Below are positions 23,580 through 35,600 of a stretch of 64,000 nucleotides of DNA, piece after piece. How positions within the stretch are numbered: position 1 is the first letter of the stretch; the number at the start of each line of letters is the position of its first letter. The stretch is from Ifrita kowaldi (lineage: Eukaryota > Chordata > Aves > Passeriformes > Cinclosomatidae). The position numbers were made by a program, and so were the translations under genes. The stretch is from contig VZRS01002615.1 of NCBI GenBank assembly GCA_013398055.1, positions 54,706-118,705 of the forward strand. Direction: 5' to 3'. The notes beneath the pieces are model-generated. The model saw nothing but the letters and a program-made list of their open reading frames with translations. It had not been told where the DNA came from and did not search any database.

Positions 23580-26500
23580 ACTCATGAGGGACAAAGATGA
23601 AAGAAAAAAAGGGACATAAGAGAATTGGAAAAAGGTGTTTGTTGGGTTAATAAAAGAGACCGTTATTAAATACGATGACAAATAAATATACTTATGACTA
23701 AAAGATGATAAAGGTGTGGCAGGATGAGCAGGAAAAAAATGAATGTGAGTATGAAAATAAATTAAACACTGTCAAGGAAACAGATTTTCTTATAACCATC
23801 AGAAGGGGTCAGAAAGTAAAGACAGCAGAGCAAGTTTGATCTTTGTACAAGGGGATGCAGAGCATTTCCAAATTTTTCCCCGGGGATATACTTTTGTATC
23901 CTTTCTCTGCAGAGAAAGGTGAGGCAGTCCCCCAGTAATATTAACATGAAAATCATTCAGCTTTTGGCTGCAGTGAACTCTGGATTCCTCAGTGACAAGT
24001 TGCTAACTAAAAAAGGGTCTAAACACAGGCAGCTGGCACAGCGCCGGGTGACAGGTTTGTATGTGTGGGAAAACGTGTTCATGATAACACTCAAAGCAAT
24101 TAAAACATTTAAATAAGCAGGTACTTGACAACAAGCTGGTCTCCCTAGGAGCAATCACATCACTTGGCAGGTATTCAGACATCCTACCACACTGTCACAG
24201 AGACAAAATCTGAAGTAATCAAATGGCCCCAATGGATTTATATTTCTGGAACTGTGAGCAAAACTTGGCCTATTAAAAGCAGACACTTTTCTTCTCTTAG
24301 CCATAGTAAAACAAGTTTAGAAATTGTGAACGAAATACACATTATGGCTCAAATGCATATTTGGAGATGCACATTTTATCAACCAGAACAGAAGTTTTAA
24401 GTGAATGCACAAGTTTCCTGAACTTATATGGACTTCAGAAGCCACTAAAAATTGCTCTTTCTAACCTTTTATCTATTTATATGTCTTGCCAGACCATGCC
24501 TTTTTCTAATGGGTCGTCACAAATAAACTCAAACTACCTTTCCATCTATACAAATCCTTAGTAGCAGTGGAAAGGTGGCTTCTATCTCTTCCACAGGTTA
24601 TGTATGATTCCATCTCAAGCTGATGAGCCTTGGCATATACCTAGTCCAACCTGGAACAGCCCAAAGACGGCATGGAAGTCTTTTTAACAAAGATAACAAA
24701 TAAAGATTTTTTTTTCTTTTCCTTGTACCCAATGTGAACTCAAACAGTAAATCTTTGTATTTATTATAACACTTTCAAGGACTGAATGCTCATATCTGAG
24801 TAGAACACAAGTGCTTGCAGGCAGGAAAAGAAAAAAGAGATTTCCAAACTTAAGATGATTTTTGGTGGTGATAATTATCAATAAAAACCATTTCTTTAGT
24901 ACTAGAATCTATACAAATCAGAGTAAGATCTGGATGTTGCCTATTCAAAAGGTGTGAAATCCAACACATGCAGCCACCAGGGCTGATACAGGTGTGATTG
25001 AGCAGGTGTGTGGTTGCAGGCACAGAAGGTTGTAAAAAGCCACACATTTTTTCTTCCTATCCTGTTTCAGATGCCCAAGAAACAGGCAGGAATAGTCCTT
25101 ATGACCCCTTCAGGCTAGGATTTTTTTACTTCTTGCACATTCTGTACTGGGTCTTCCTGTACTCTCCCTATGTCTGGAAACGCTCGAGAGAAATTTGCTT
25201 TGACATGACTAGTACCTGTTGTATGGGACCACTGTACAATGCAAGCAAGTTAATATTTATATCAGAGTTTGCCTTGAATTTCTGGCTGTGACTTTTCATG
25301 GTCAGTTGCAATCCATAAGTGACCTGATAGTTGATGTTACACACTGGAAGATTAGGAAAATAAAAACATTTTAATTTCATCTTAAATTAAGATTTAAGAA
25401 ACAAGAAATTTAGGGCAGCACAGTGCCATTTTTTTTATCAGCCACAGAACTCATGGCTTTTAAGGTTGCTTTTAATTATAGGAAAGTGGATAACAGAAAA
25501 CAGTGGATATACAGAGGAGAGGTAGAGGAACATTCCTTTCCTATATTCTTTAGCTTTAGGCAGAAACTATGAAGTTAGCATTTACTGCTGGCTTATAGTT
25601 AAAACCTGAACTTGGCCCTCTCTATGCAGAGAAAAGCAAAGGTCCAGAATAGTAGATGTTCATTTAATTAACATCTCTATCTTACAGCATATGCAAAAGG
25701 GGTTCATTGTGCAAGCAATCATAAATCTCTCTTGGTCTTTCAGAGCAATTGACCTTACAACCCAAATAATGTTCCTTTGTGCACAGTTTTTGTATGCAAT
25801 TTCTAGATTTACTATTTCAAGGAAGGAGCGTGTAAACAATTTCAGGCAAGACTGAAGTGAGCAACTCATTCATCCTACAGATGGATGAATGCTTGCGCCA
25901 AATTGGAAAACTTGTTCTGGAAAGAGTCTCTATAGATGCTACTTTCAGTGCTTTCAGATTCAAATTTTTCATTTATTTAATTTTATGTGCTGCTGCTATC
26001 TTAATCAGGAATGAAATGAGGAGAAGAGAAATGGCAGGTTTTAGCAGTTCATTGGACAGCAGAGAGTATTACAGGGAAAGGTAGTGACACTTTGCCAATC
26101 CGAGAGTATTCCCTTGTCAGTCATCAAATGACTGCCACTAATAAAGAATTCTGAGGACCTCATCAAGAAAAAGGCAGAAGCAGAAACATAGACATCATAA
26201 ATGTAACTTCTGCTTGTTCCCAGTATAACTGTACAGTGTCTTAAATTCTTGATATTTCTTTTTTCTATAAACAAAATTTCAGGCCACATCTTAGAAAGTT
26301 CAATATGAAAAACACACACATCACTTCCATACATGTGTTCTAGGTGACATCTACATGGAAACAGTGATGAATCCTTTCCTTGATGAAACACTGTAAAGCC
26401 TTTATTACAAAATTTACCCAAAATAAAAATGTGTTATCTATATGAACAGTATACATTAAAAATCTCCAACTAACCAGATCCAAGATGAATTTTGGCAAAC

Positions 26501-28963
26501 TCTGAATTGCACATGTGGAAGAGGCAACTTTAGCACTAAGTATATACCAAAAAATCTGAAATTAACTGTGACAGATGCTTTTGGGGTTAGCCACTCCTGA
26601 GAGCTCTGGAACTCTTGAGTCAGCCTCTGGAGGCACCACTAATAATCTCAGGGATCTGGGCATTCAGTTGAGACACCAGGGTCAGGTGGTTAAAGCTGGG
26701 GCAGCCCAGAATACCTCGAAATCCCTAGGAGGTTATCCCTGTCCTTATATTAATTTTAATTACGGTCAATATTTTATACATTAGTAAAAGTGATCAAAGT
26801 AATAATAAATGAACAGGTCAGGTCGTGTAGCCCTGTTTCATGCTTGCAACACTGTTTGTAAATGTATGTTAGTATTTACTGGACATTACGTTCAGCTTAG
26901 AGACTCCCAGCACACTGTATACTTTGACGTTCTAAACTTAATTATCTATTTCTTATTAGTGCTTATAAAATGGCATCCCATAGTATCTACTCTCTTAATG
27001 TGTAAATGAAGCAACTGAACAGAACAGAATAGGGATTAAATAAGATAAAATGATAACTAGTAAATAACCAGTTCTCTTGATTACACAAATATCCAGGAAT
27101 CTTTGCAAGCAAATACCACTCCTCAGACTTAAATGAGAACATAAATTAGAGCCAGTGACTATTTCTTAATAAGAATTGGAAAAAAAACACTACCAGTGAT
27201 GGGATGAATGAGTCCTAAAAGTAAAAGAAATGTTTATGAAAAAGAGCAGCATTTGCATTCCTATTTGCCTGGGCCACTTGCTCCTTTCGTAACCTGATAA
27301 AACAAATGAGTCAATACAAATCAAGATGACTTAGTGGAAGAACAGCAAATGGCCATTGTAAAAGTAGAGGCCAGAGGAAAAGGGACACCACAAAGACCCC
27401 AGTCATGCAATTTTTTTTGCAAGCAGATTTAATAGGTATGCTGTGGCCAGACACCTTTAGAGTCAGACATGCCATTTCACTAAGAGAAAACAGCAAGGTC
27501 CTACCCAAAGCAAGTAAATTAAAATGGAATCCTAACTCAACATGTTACAAAGTTCAAATTTTGAAAAGAAAATAGTAAAAAACTTGCAGAAACTATTTTT
27601 CATGAGAATACATCCATTCTACAACCATTTTTATGTGATAAACCAGAAATGCTATTCTTTCCTTCACAGATATACTGCCCTGTTTTTATCAATTTAGCCT
27701 GACTGTCAAGGAGCCTTCCAGAAAACAGTGAATAAACTGAAAAATTATGTAGTTCATATCGACTATCTGACAAATCACTGGAAAGTTTCATTTTACCCCT
27801 CGCATGTCTGACAAAACTGCAAGACAGCCAAATACAGGTGTTCAGATATGTTCGGACAACACTCTTTTTTCTTTCTCTCTTTTTAATACAATATTTTGTC
27901 CTTTACTCTGGTGAAAACATTATGGTTGGCAAAGTAAGATCAATCAATAATTCTAATTTTTTAAAGCCTTTAAAGTAATTTTTTGAGAAACATGGTAGTT
28001 TAGACAGCACATTTATTTAGTTTTAATTTTTGTGCTGTCATACATCAGCACTGAAGTCCTGATTTAGAACACATGCAGCATGCCTTTGAAGTTTTGGCTG
28101 TTTTTTAACAACGGCAAAAAAAGATATAAAGAAATTAAAGAGCACCAGAAAAAAAATCATAAAACAGGGCTTTTGTGCTCTTGATTTATATATTGTTTTT
28201 TATGTCTGTTTAAAAAAAAAAAAGCTTTATTCTCAATGATCTTTCATGGGAAGCTTTGCTCTGACATACTTTCATCTAAGCCTTTTCCTCTATGCTGACC
28301 TTTCTTTTCTCCTTTCTATCCCCCCAAGTCTCCAAATCTTCCTAACATCGTTTCCATTCAGTAGCAAAATGAGTTTACTGGAATTCTTATGAAAACCAAG
28401 AGTAGAAATTGTGCAAGTGATATGCTAAACTGACACTCTTCGATGAAAGTAATAAATATTCCAAGTAAACAGGACCTCCAAATAAAACAGCTAGTTTCTT
28501 CTGGTGCTCATTTGACTGCCCTTCTGGGCTGTATATGTGCAGTGGTATATGCCATAGTCTTTTTGGCCGTTACACAACACTGTTTTTTTCCAAGGAAGTG
28601 CATGAAAGCTGATAGTTGCCATTGTTCATTTTTATCCAATGTGTTGTAATGAATATGAGCTAATGCCGTATTTATTTGTTCTGCGGCCAGCTTCTTCCTG
28701 TTTTTTTTTTCTCTCCCTTTCAGCTCAAGGACAAAATTGTTGAAACAACAACAAAAACACCACAATTGGCTTTATAGTCTTTCTCCTCCTTAGGGTCTTC
28801 TGTTCCTTGGAAAATTTTACTGCATTAGTAGTGTCATCTAAAGGTACCAACACCAGGTGCTGCAAAGAAGGGTTTTAATTGCAGTCTGCCTACGAAACAT
28901 ATTGAAAGTAATTTCTAGATGGATCAAGTCCTGAAGGCATCCAGAGATTTGAAGAATATTAAA

Positions 28964-28980
28964 CCCATCCCCCCCGCCCC
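28964..28980 (-). other. compact G-quadruplex candidate
   Basis: The plus strand reads CCC-AT-CCCCCCC-G-CCCC. On the minus strand this gives four GGG runs in 17 bases, with loops of 1, 1 and 2 bases when the seven-base run is split. That meets the usual G3 short-loop rule. It sits on the sense strand of HDAC9, so it could fold in pre-mRNA. It is the strongest such site I saw. Confidence 0.6.
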
Positions 28981-31900
28981 GTAATTCTTAATTGTCAGCC
29001 CAAATATATATGTGCACATTAGCAAGCTGTATGTGTAGCAGGGTATGTGCATGGTATTTATGATAGCTGAAGGAAGTGGAGAAGCAGGGGCTAGAAAGAC
29101 AGCTGGACTTTTAGGAAGCTTAACACCTGTTGGGAGCTTGCTGGGGATCTCCTCACTCACTGTATCTCTTCCCTCACCTTTAACATCTCATATCCATATC
29201 TGCGCCCCTTCGAAATGACTGCTTACTGCTAACAGTGAAATGACAACTGCATCTGTTGTCAGTTGCTCTTTGTGAAAGCTCAAGGTGAAAGCTCTTTTTA
29301 TATTACAGATCATTCATGTGTTAGAGCAAAATAACAAAACCGACAGAATCTCCTATCACCAACACTGACACTGGAACTTATGTCAAAATGTTTCTTCCCA
29401 GTGAAGTGTAGTGGTGAGCTTGCTGCAAAGATATGTCTGAGATCCACAATACCACTCTTAAAATCCATATGAAGAACTTGTGTAAATTTTTTTCTTAATA
29501 TTGAAGGTTCTGCAGTTCATTTTATTTTTAGGGAATTTAACTACCCATTTTAGCAACTTGATCTGTATTAAAAGAAGTCTTGTTTATAATTTCATTTAAT
29601 TTCATATTCCATTTATGACCTTTCTATATATTGAAAATAGATAGGAAAAAACCCTTGATTTTAATATTTGTCAAGATTCTTCTTCCCTACCTTTAAGCAA
29701 GGAAAAGTTCACTGTCTTGCCTCTGCTACTCCTCCAGTCTATTTACTACTCAGTAGGAAGAGAGGAATATTCCCAGGAAGATCTGTTGCACCAATTTTCA
29801 GAAAAGATGAAGGTCTTTTTGGCATTAAGCACTTCTCTATATTGCCTGTCACGGACAAATCTGGACTTAATAAAATGTATAATGTTCAGAAAGCCAAACT
29901 TTGAGAGAGAAAGCTCATTTATGTCTCTAAAAGACTATTTACACCCGGGCAGATAAAATATGCTTTCATCTACCAAGGCCATGCATTGTGAATACAGCAT
30001 GCTCAGTGAGAAGCTTCTCAGGTAAATATGCAATTAAAGATGAATGCATTTTACTTAAGTAATCTATGTTTCTCTTAATGCCCCAATAAAAATTACTCTT
30101 GATAGAGATTTTGTAGGTTATAGAGCCCTACTTTCAAACCCTTTCATTATTTAAGTAAGTTATAATACTAATATTATCATACAATATTAGTTTATTAATT
30201 ATATAGTTACTAGGAAATTATTTAGAAAATATTTTCCATATAATAATACTACCTTGTATATTTCTAATAATCAGTCAAATTTCAAGCTAACAGGGCTATT
30301 TTTATGCAGAAACCATGGAAATCATGTAGAAATTATGTTTGCCCTACTTACAACACATAAGAAGTCATATCAGCATGTCATAATAACAATCTTCTAAGCT
30401 TTAGAGCCTATTCATCTATGAATATCTAGTCTCATTTCCTCATTCATAAAATTTGAAAATAATCGTATGCACACAGAGAATTTCTATGCCAAATTTGTTC
30501 CATTAAACCTAGTAATAATTCCTCAGTCTACACATCTGACTCAATATATTTGCTGTCCTATCACTGTGTGCGCTATGCACCTTGATTTCTATGTCTAAGA
30601 CATAAATTATCTGCTCTTCTAAGCTCTGCTCAGTACTTAGTTCAATCTCCCCTAACACCCTTTTAGTCCACTGTTCTCTTCCCTTGAATACACTGGCACT
30701 TCTCTGCTAATAACATGTCAAAAACTTGGCAAGTGGTATGTGTTTACCAGGGTGGCTTTTGGATATCCCAGAAAAAAAAAAAGGGAATTCGACCATTTGC
30801 CCTGGTGTTTTAGAAGTAAAACCACCTGGTCAAAAGAATCTTTCCAGCTTGGATGTCTGATGTCCAGCCTTCCCATCCTCACACCTGGGATTTCCCAGGC
30901 TGAAACACTGGAAACTGTCCTCCTCCATCATGAATCAATTTGCTGCTCTCAAGCCCTTTCTTTCAGATTAGCAGTTGACGTATCTCTAAACAGTGCTACC
31001 ATAAATATCTATAGTGGTTCAAAAATGAGACATTCAAAAGAGGGAAATTATTGCTTACTTTAGAGAGATAAATTGAAGCAAATGAAAATCAAATCTCTAG
31101 AGACATGCTTCAAGAATAAAATCTGCACAGATCAATCTCCCAAAGGCAGTAACTGGTACAAGTCACTGAGCTGAAACTAACACAGAAGGAACAGTTAAGT
31201 GACATAGTGACATAATTGTAATAAAACAGGTCAGAAAAAATTCCTGTAGTAGTGAGAGGCATTTTCCCTGAAGTTTTTTTCATTTTATGTTTATTTCTGA
31301 GTCTACTAATTGTGCATCAGTTTTCTTAAAAGTTAAGGAAACATTCAGAGCAAATCAATGTATTTTAGAGATACTCTTCCCCCAGTTTTAATAAAAAAAC
31401 CCCAGGTACTGAGCAAGTGTTATCCAATGGACTAAATTAGGTAGTTGAGTCATGATGACAAGAGGGATGGGCAAATTTTAAAGAAAAAAGTTACTCAAGA
31501 CATGATGTTTGACATCTGGTTTATGATGCTCTAATTGTCAGTAGTCAGCCAAAGCCAAAAGACTGCTATTGTCTTTCAGATGAAATATATCTAGAACAGT
31601 GCTGACTGTTTACTGAACTAAATATATTCTCTCAGTTTCTGCCTGAAGTTGTCCTGCCTTGGAACAGAAGATTTTTTTCTGCTTTCTCTCTTAAAAATAC
31701 CGAGTTTAGGCCTGGCAAGTTCTGATGGTCAGGGTACACCATGCTAGAGGTGGCTGTATAAATAAAGTGCTTATGCTATAAGTACCCTTGTTATGGTACA
31801 AGACGGCCAGTTCCATTAAAATAAATTACAAAATTTTCTTCCAATATAATGAAACATAATAAAAAAGCAGAAAAATTATTTATAAGTCCTTTCAAAAATT

Positions 31901-32040
31901 TTATGCAAAAAATGCAAATGAGTAGTATCTTTCTTACTTTTCCTTTCTTTTAGCTATATAATGCAAATTGCAATAAGGAAAATCTTTCATCTGAATGAAA
32001 GACACTCTTCTTGTTTTATGTTCTAGATTTTGATCTTTTG

Positions 32041-32628
32041 CCTTTCCTTTCCTTTCCTTTCCTTTCCTTTCCTTTCCTTTCCTTTCCTTTCCTTTCCTTT
32101 CCTTTCCTTTCCTTTCCTTTCCTTTCCTTTCCTTTCCTTTCCTTTCCTTTCCTTTCCTTTCCTTTCCTTTCCTTTCCTTTCCTTTCCTTTCCTTTCCTTT
32201 CCTTTCCTTTCCTTTCCTTTCCTTTCCTTTCCTTTCCTTTCCTTTCCTTTCCTTTCCTTTCCTTTCCTTTCCTTTCCTTTCCTTTCCTTTCCTTTCCTTT
32301 CCTTTCCTTTCCTTTCCTTTCCTTTCCTTTCCTTTCCTTTCCTTTCCTTTCCTTTCCTTTCCTTTCCTTTCCTTTCCTTTCCTTTCCTTTCCTTTCCTTT
32401 CCTTTCCTTTCCTTTCCTTTCCTTTCCTTTCCTTTCCTTTCCTTTCCTTTCCTTTCCTTTCCTTTCCTTTCCTTTCCTTTCCTTTCCTTTCCTTTCCTTT
32501 CCTTTCCTTTCCTTTCCTTTCCTTTCCTTTCCTTTCCTTTCCTTTCCTTTCCTTTCCTTTCCTTTCCTTTCCTTTCCTTTCCTTTCCTTTCCTTTCCTTT
32601 CCTTTCCTTTCCTTTCCTTTCCTTTCCT
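32041..32628. repeat. (CCTTT)n pentanucleotide microsatellite, ~117 copies
   Basis: There are 588 bases of uninterrupted CCTTT repeat, with no substitutions, followed immediately by an undetermined base (N) at 32629 and then tctctctattt. On the HDAC9 sense strand the motif is AAAGG. It is a pure polypyrimidine/polypurine mirror repeat, the class that can form intramolecular triplexes. The unit length makes the array open in every frame, which gives false proteins such as FLSFP repeats of over 200 residues. These are not genes. The N at its edge suggests that the assembler had trouble here, and the true length may differ. Confidence 0.98.
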
Positions 32629-35600
32629 NTCTCTCTATTTCCCAACTTTATTATGTCTGTAACAGAGTACTAAATTTGATCAGACTCAATTTCCAATTCT
32701 TTTTTGAAAGCACTACATAAAAACTTATCTTCATTAAGTGCCACTGGGATTCCAGCACCACATAACTAATGAGAGAATTCAGTAGCTTCATGTCAATGTG
32801 ATGCTTCAAGTTCAAAGGGGACAAGGACATCCTGTTTGGTGTTTTGTTTCACTCAAGTCATTAAACTGCACAGACCCTTTTAAGTGTTTTTTTAAAGTAA
32901 TCTTCTTTACTCCCTATCAGTAACCTAAAACATTATAAAAAGAGTGTTCATTTAGACAATCTTCAAATTTGCAATGTGATTTGGAAAAAAAAACCTTCAG
33001 TGATTCTTAATGAATTGGAAGGAATTTCCTGGTGGTTGAAAATATTTCAGAACTACTACTTCTTTCCCTTAAAGATCCCTTAAAGATCTTCAGCATTTGT
33101 GACCTCGATGTTTTTCCTCAAAAAGCATGCTGGGAAAATCCCAGAGGTGTCCACTGTGTGTGGGAATACATACCCCCAAAAAGAGCCAAAAGAAAAAAAT
33201 TGCATGGGTCAGGACATAGGCACGGTCTTCATGTGTGTTCTACAAAGCTATCATTGGTGCACTTAACACCACTAGAAAAATAATGTTTTATTCACATGGT
33301 GACATAAATACTACAATTATTTTTGGATAACTAATTGCTTTGATGTTACATATCTGTTAATTAAATTACAATTTTGAAACAGCATCGCATCCCTTGATAA
33401 ATGGATTTTCTTTACTGTTTTGCCCAGGGTTTGATGCAGGTTTAAGAAGGTTGCTTACTCAAATATTTGAGTGAATGAAAAATTATTTTGATCTGTTCAT
33501 GTTGGCTTTGGAAATTTCAACAATACTGGGTTCCACTTCACCACTTTTACTTCTGTACTAACACGCTTTGAAACACTGGAAATAATTATGCAACTATTTC
33601 AAAGATGATTTGACAAAATTTCTTGAAATTCCCAGTAAATTTATTAGGACACAGACTAGGCATATGGAAAAGCAGTTTTACTGCAAAGCTGTTCCTGTAG
33701 GAACCATAAAAGGTGCTTCTATAACTTTCATTAAAAACAAAGGATTACCTCTTCTCTACCAAAAAAACCTCCAAACCAATTCAAGATATTCTGTTAATCT
33801 TTTCCACTGTTTTGGATAAATTAAACTCTTTAACAGAAAGAGAGAATAATTCTGCTTATCATTATTTTAAAAAGAAATAAAATTTTTCAAAACAAAACAA
33901 ATTCGTGAAGATATATCAATTTTTATTGATATTTATATATATCTCAAATTTTAAATTGATAATATCTCTTGACAGCATAAAAATACTATGCAAAGCATTT
34001 TAAGTTATTCTTTGCAAATCAACTTTGCTTAATAGGAAGAAAACAAAGAAACACAATATGCCTGGCTGCAATCATAAATAAAAACATAAATTTTATGGCA
34101 ATACATCTCAGTGATCATTTTTCCATACAACTAATTCACTGAATTCATATCTGATGTTAATTATCATATTAGGAAATAATTTTGAAAGCTAGCACATTTA
34201 AAACCCAGACATTGCATTCAAGGATACATTCCACTATTAAATGAAACAGCTTTGTTTTATTTTGCTTTTAGAGAATGCTAATCTGTTTTAAGTAAGTAAA
34301 AAATATTTAGAAAACAGCTCTCACAAACAAACTGCTTCTGAACGGATGCAACATCAGATACCAAAAATGGAACCTTTTTTTTTACCTAGAGGAATTTAAG
34401 GAAAAGACTGTGGATCAAAGGAATCAAATATTTGCTTAATTTACCGTCATAAACAGAAACCATTACGTAAGTGAATTTTTATTAACTAACAATACTTTAT
34501 TGTTCTGGATAGTTATCTAATTTTAGTTTCTTCTGCCAAAGAAGATCTTTCCCTTCCTTGGTCCGTTTTAGTGTATATGAATCATAATTGATGACTGAGA
34601 GAAAAGAATGAATCTGAAGTAAATAAGTTATTGCTAAATTCATTCAAATGGACTTATTTTACAATAGAACAACTCCTATTTCTTTTCAATTTAATTCTAT
34701 AAGACTTCAGGAAGTATTTAAATAACAGCGTTCTCACGCGAATATGCTTTTGAAGAGTTTTTAGCATGTTTTTGTACATATTAATATTTAGAATATCTGT
34801 CCCTGTAAACATTACTGATTTTAGTAAATCTTAATCATGTTGGTGGAGTAGTCTCAATCATGAGGACTGCTCAAAGTGAGTAAAAGCTTGTGGGATTAGG
34901 ATCTACATTCTTGTGTATCCAGAAATTTTATGGCAATTAGTTGGTGTAAGCAAGACTGATTTCCTTAAACACAGCCACCACTCCTACCCCACAAAACAAC
35001 AAACAAAGGCAATAAAATGCTGAAAAAAATTAGGGATTTTTTTGGTGTGCCAGTGTTGGCAACTTGCATCATTTTATTGCAGATTTCATAGTATTCAGTG
35101 TTTTTATTTAAAGATATTATGATCAGGAGATAGGAATCGAATCTGAATGTTCCATTGATAAAAAAATGGCTGGGGGAAAAACTTAAAAGATGAAGGGAGG
35201 TGTTCTGGGAGCTCCACAATAAAAGAAATCTGAGTAGCATTTCACTAACTCTTACAATATTTTTGAGGTCTGAAGCAGTGTTTTTTTAACTTCTAGAACT
35301 GGTAGTACTGATATGCGATTCTGACAATTAATAAAGGTGCAAGCATCCAGTGTGGTGATGTGACTTTTTGAAACTAACTCCATGAATTGATGTTTTGAGT
35401 TTAATCACACAGGTAAGCACAACAATTTCCCTTTACCCACAAGTAATTAACATACCTTTTATAAGACCTATTTCAATAACTTATATTCTTTGTGTCAATA
35501 GTACCTCGAACACAATGTTTTAATGATTATTTTATATATTTGCTTGAGTAAAAAACCCCAACACAACAGCAACTAAGACAATTGCTGGGATCAAAGCTAA

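Noticed and set aside
26575..26784. GC-richer patch considered as an LTR fragment
   Set aside because: I could not see terminal TG...CA ends, a target-site duplication or a primer-binding site, and memory of LTR consensus was not enough to name a family.
32011..32673. Open frames over 200 codons on both strands (FLSFP and GKERK repeats)
   Set aside because: They are translations of the (CCTTT)n microsatellite; a pure pentanucleotide without stops is open in every frame.
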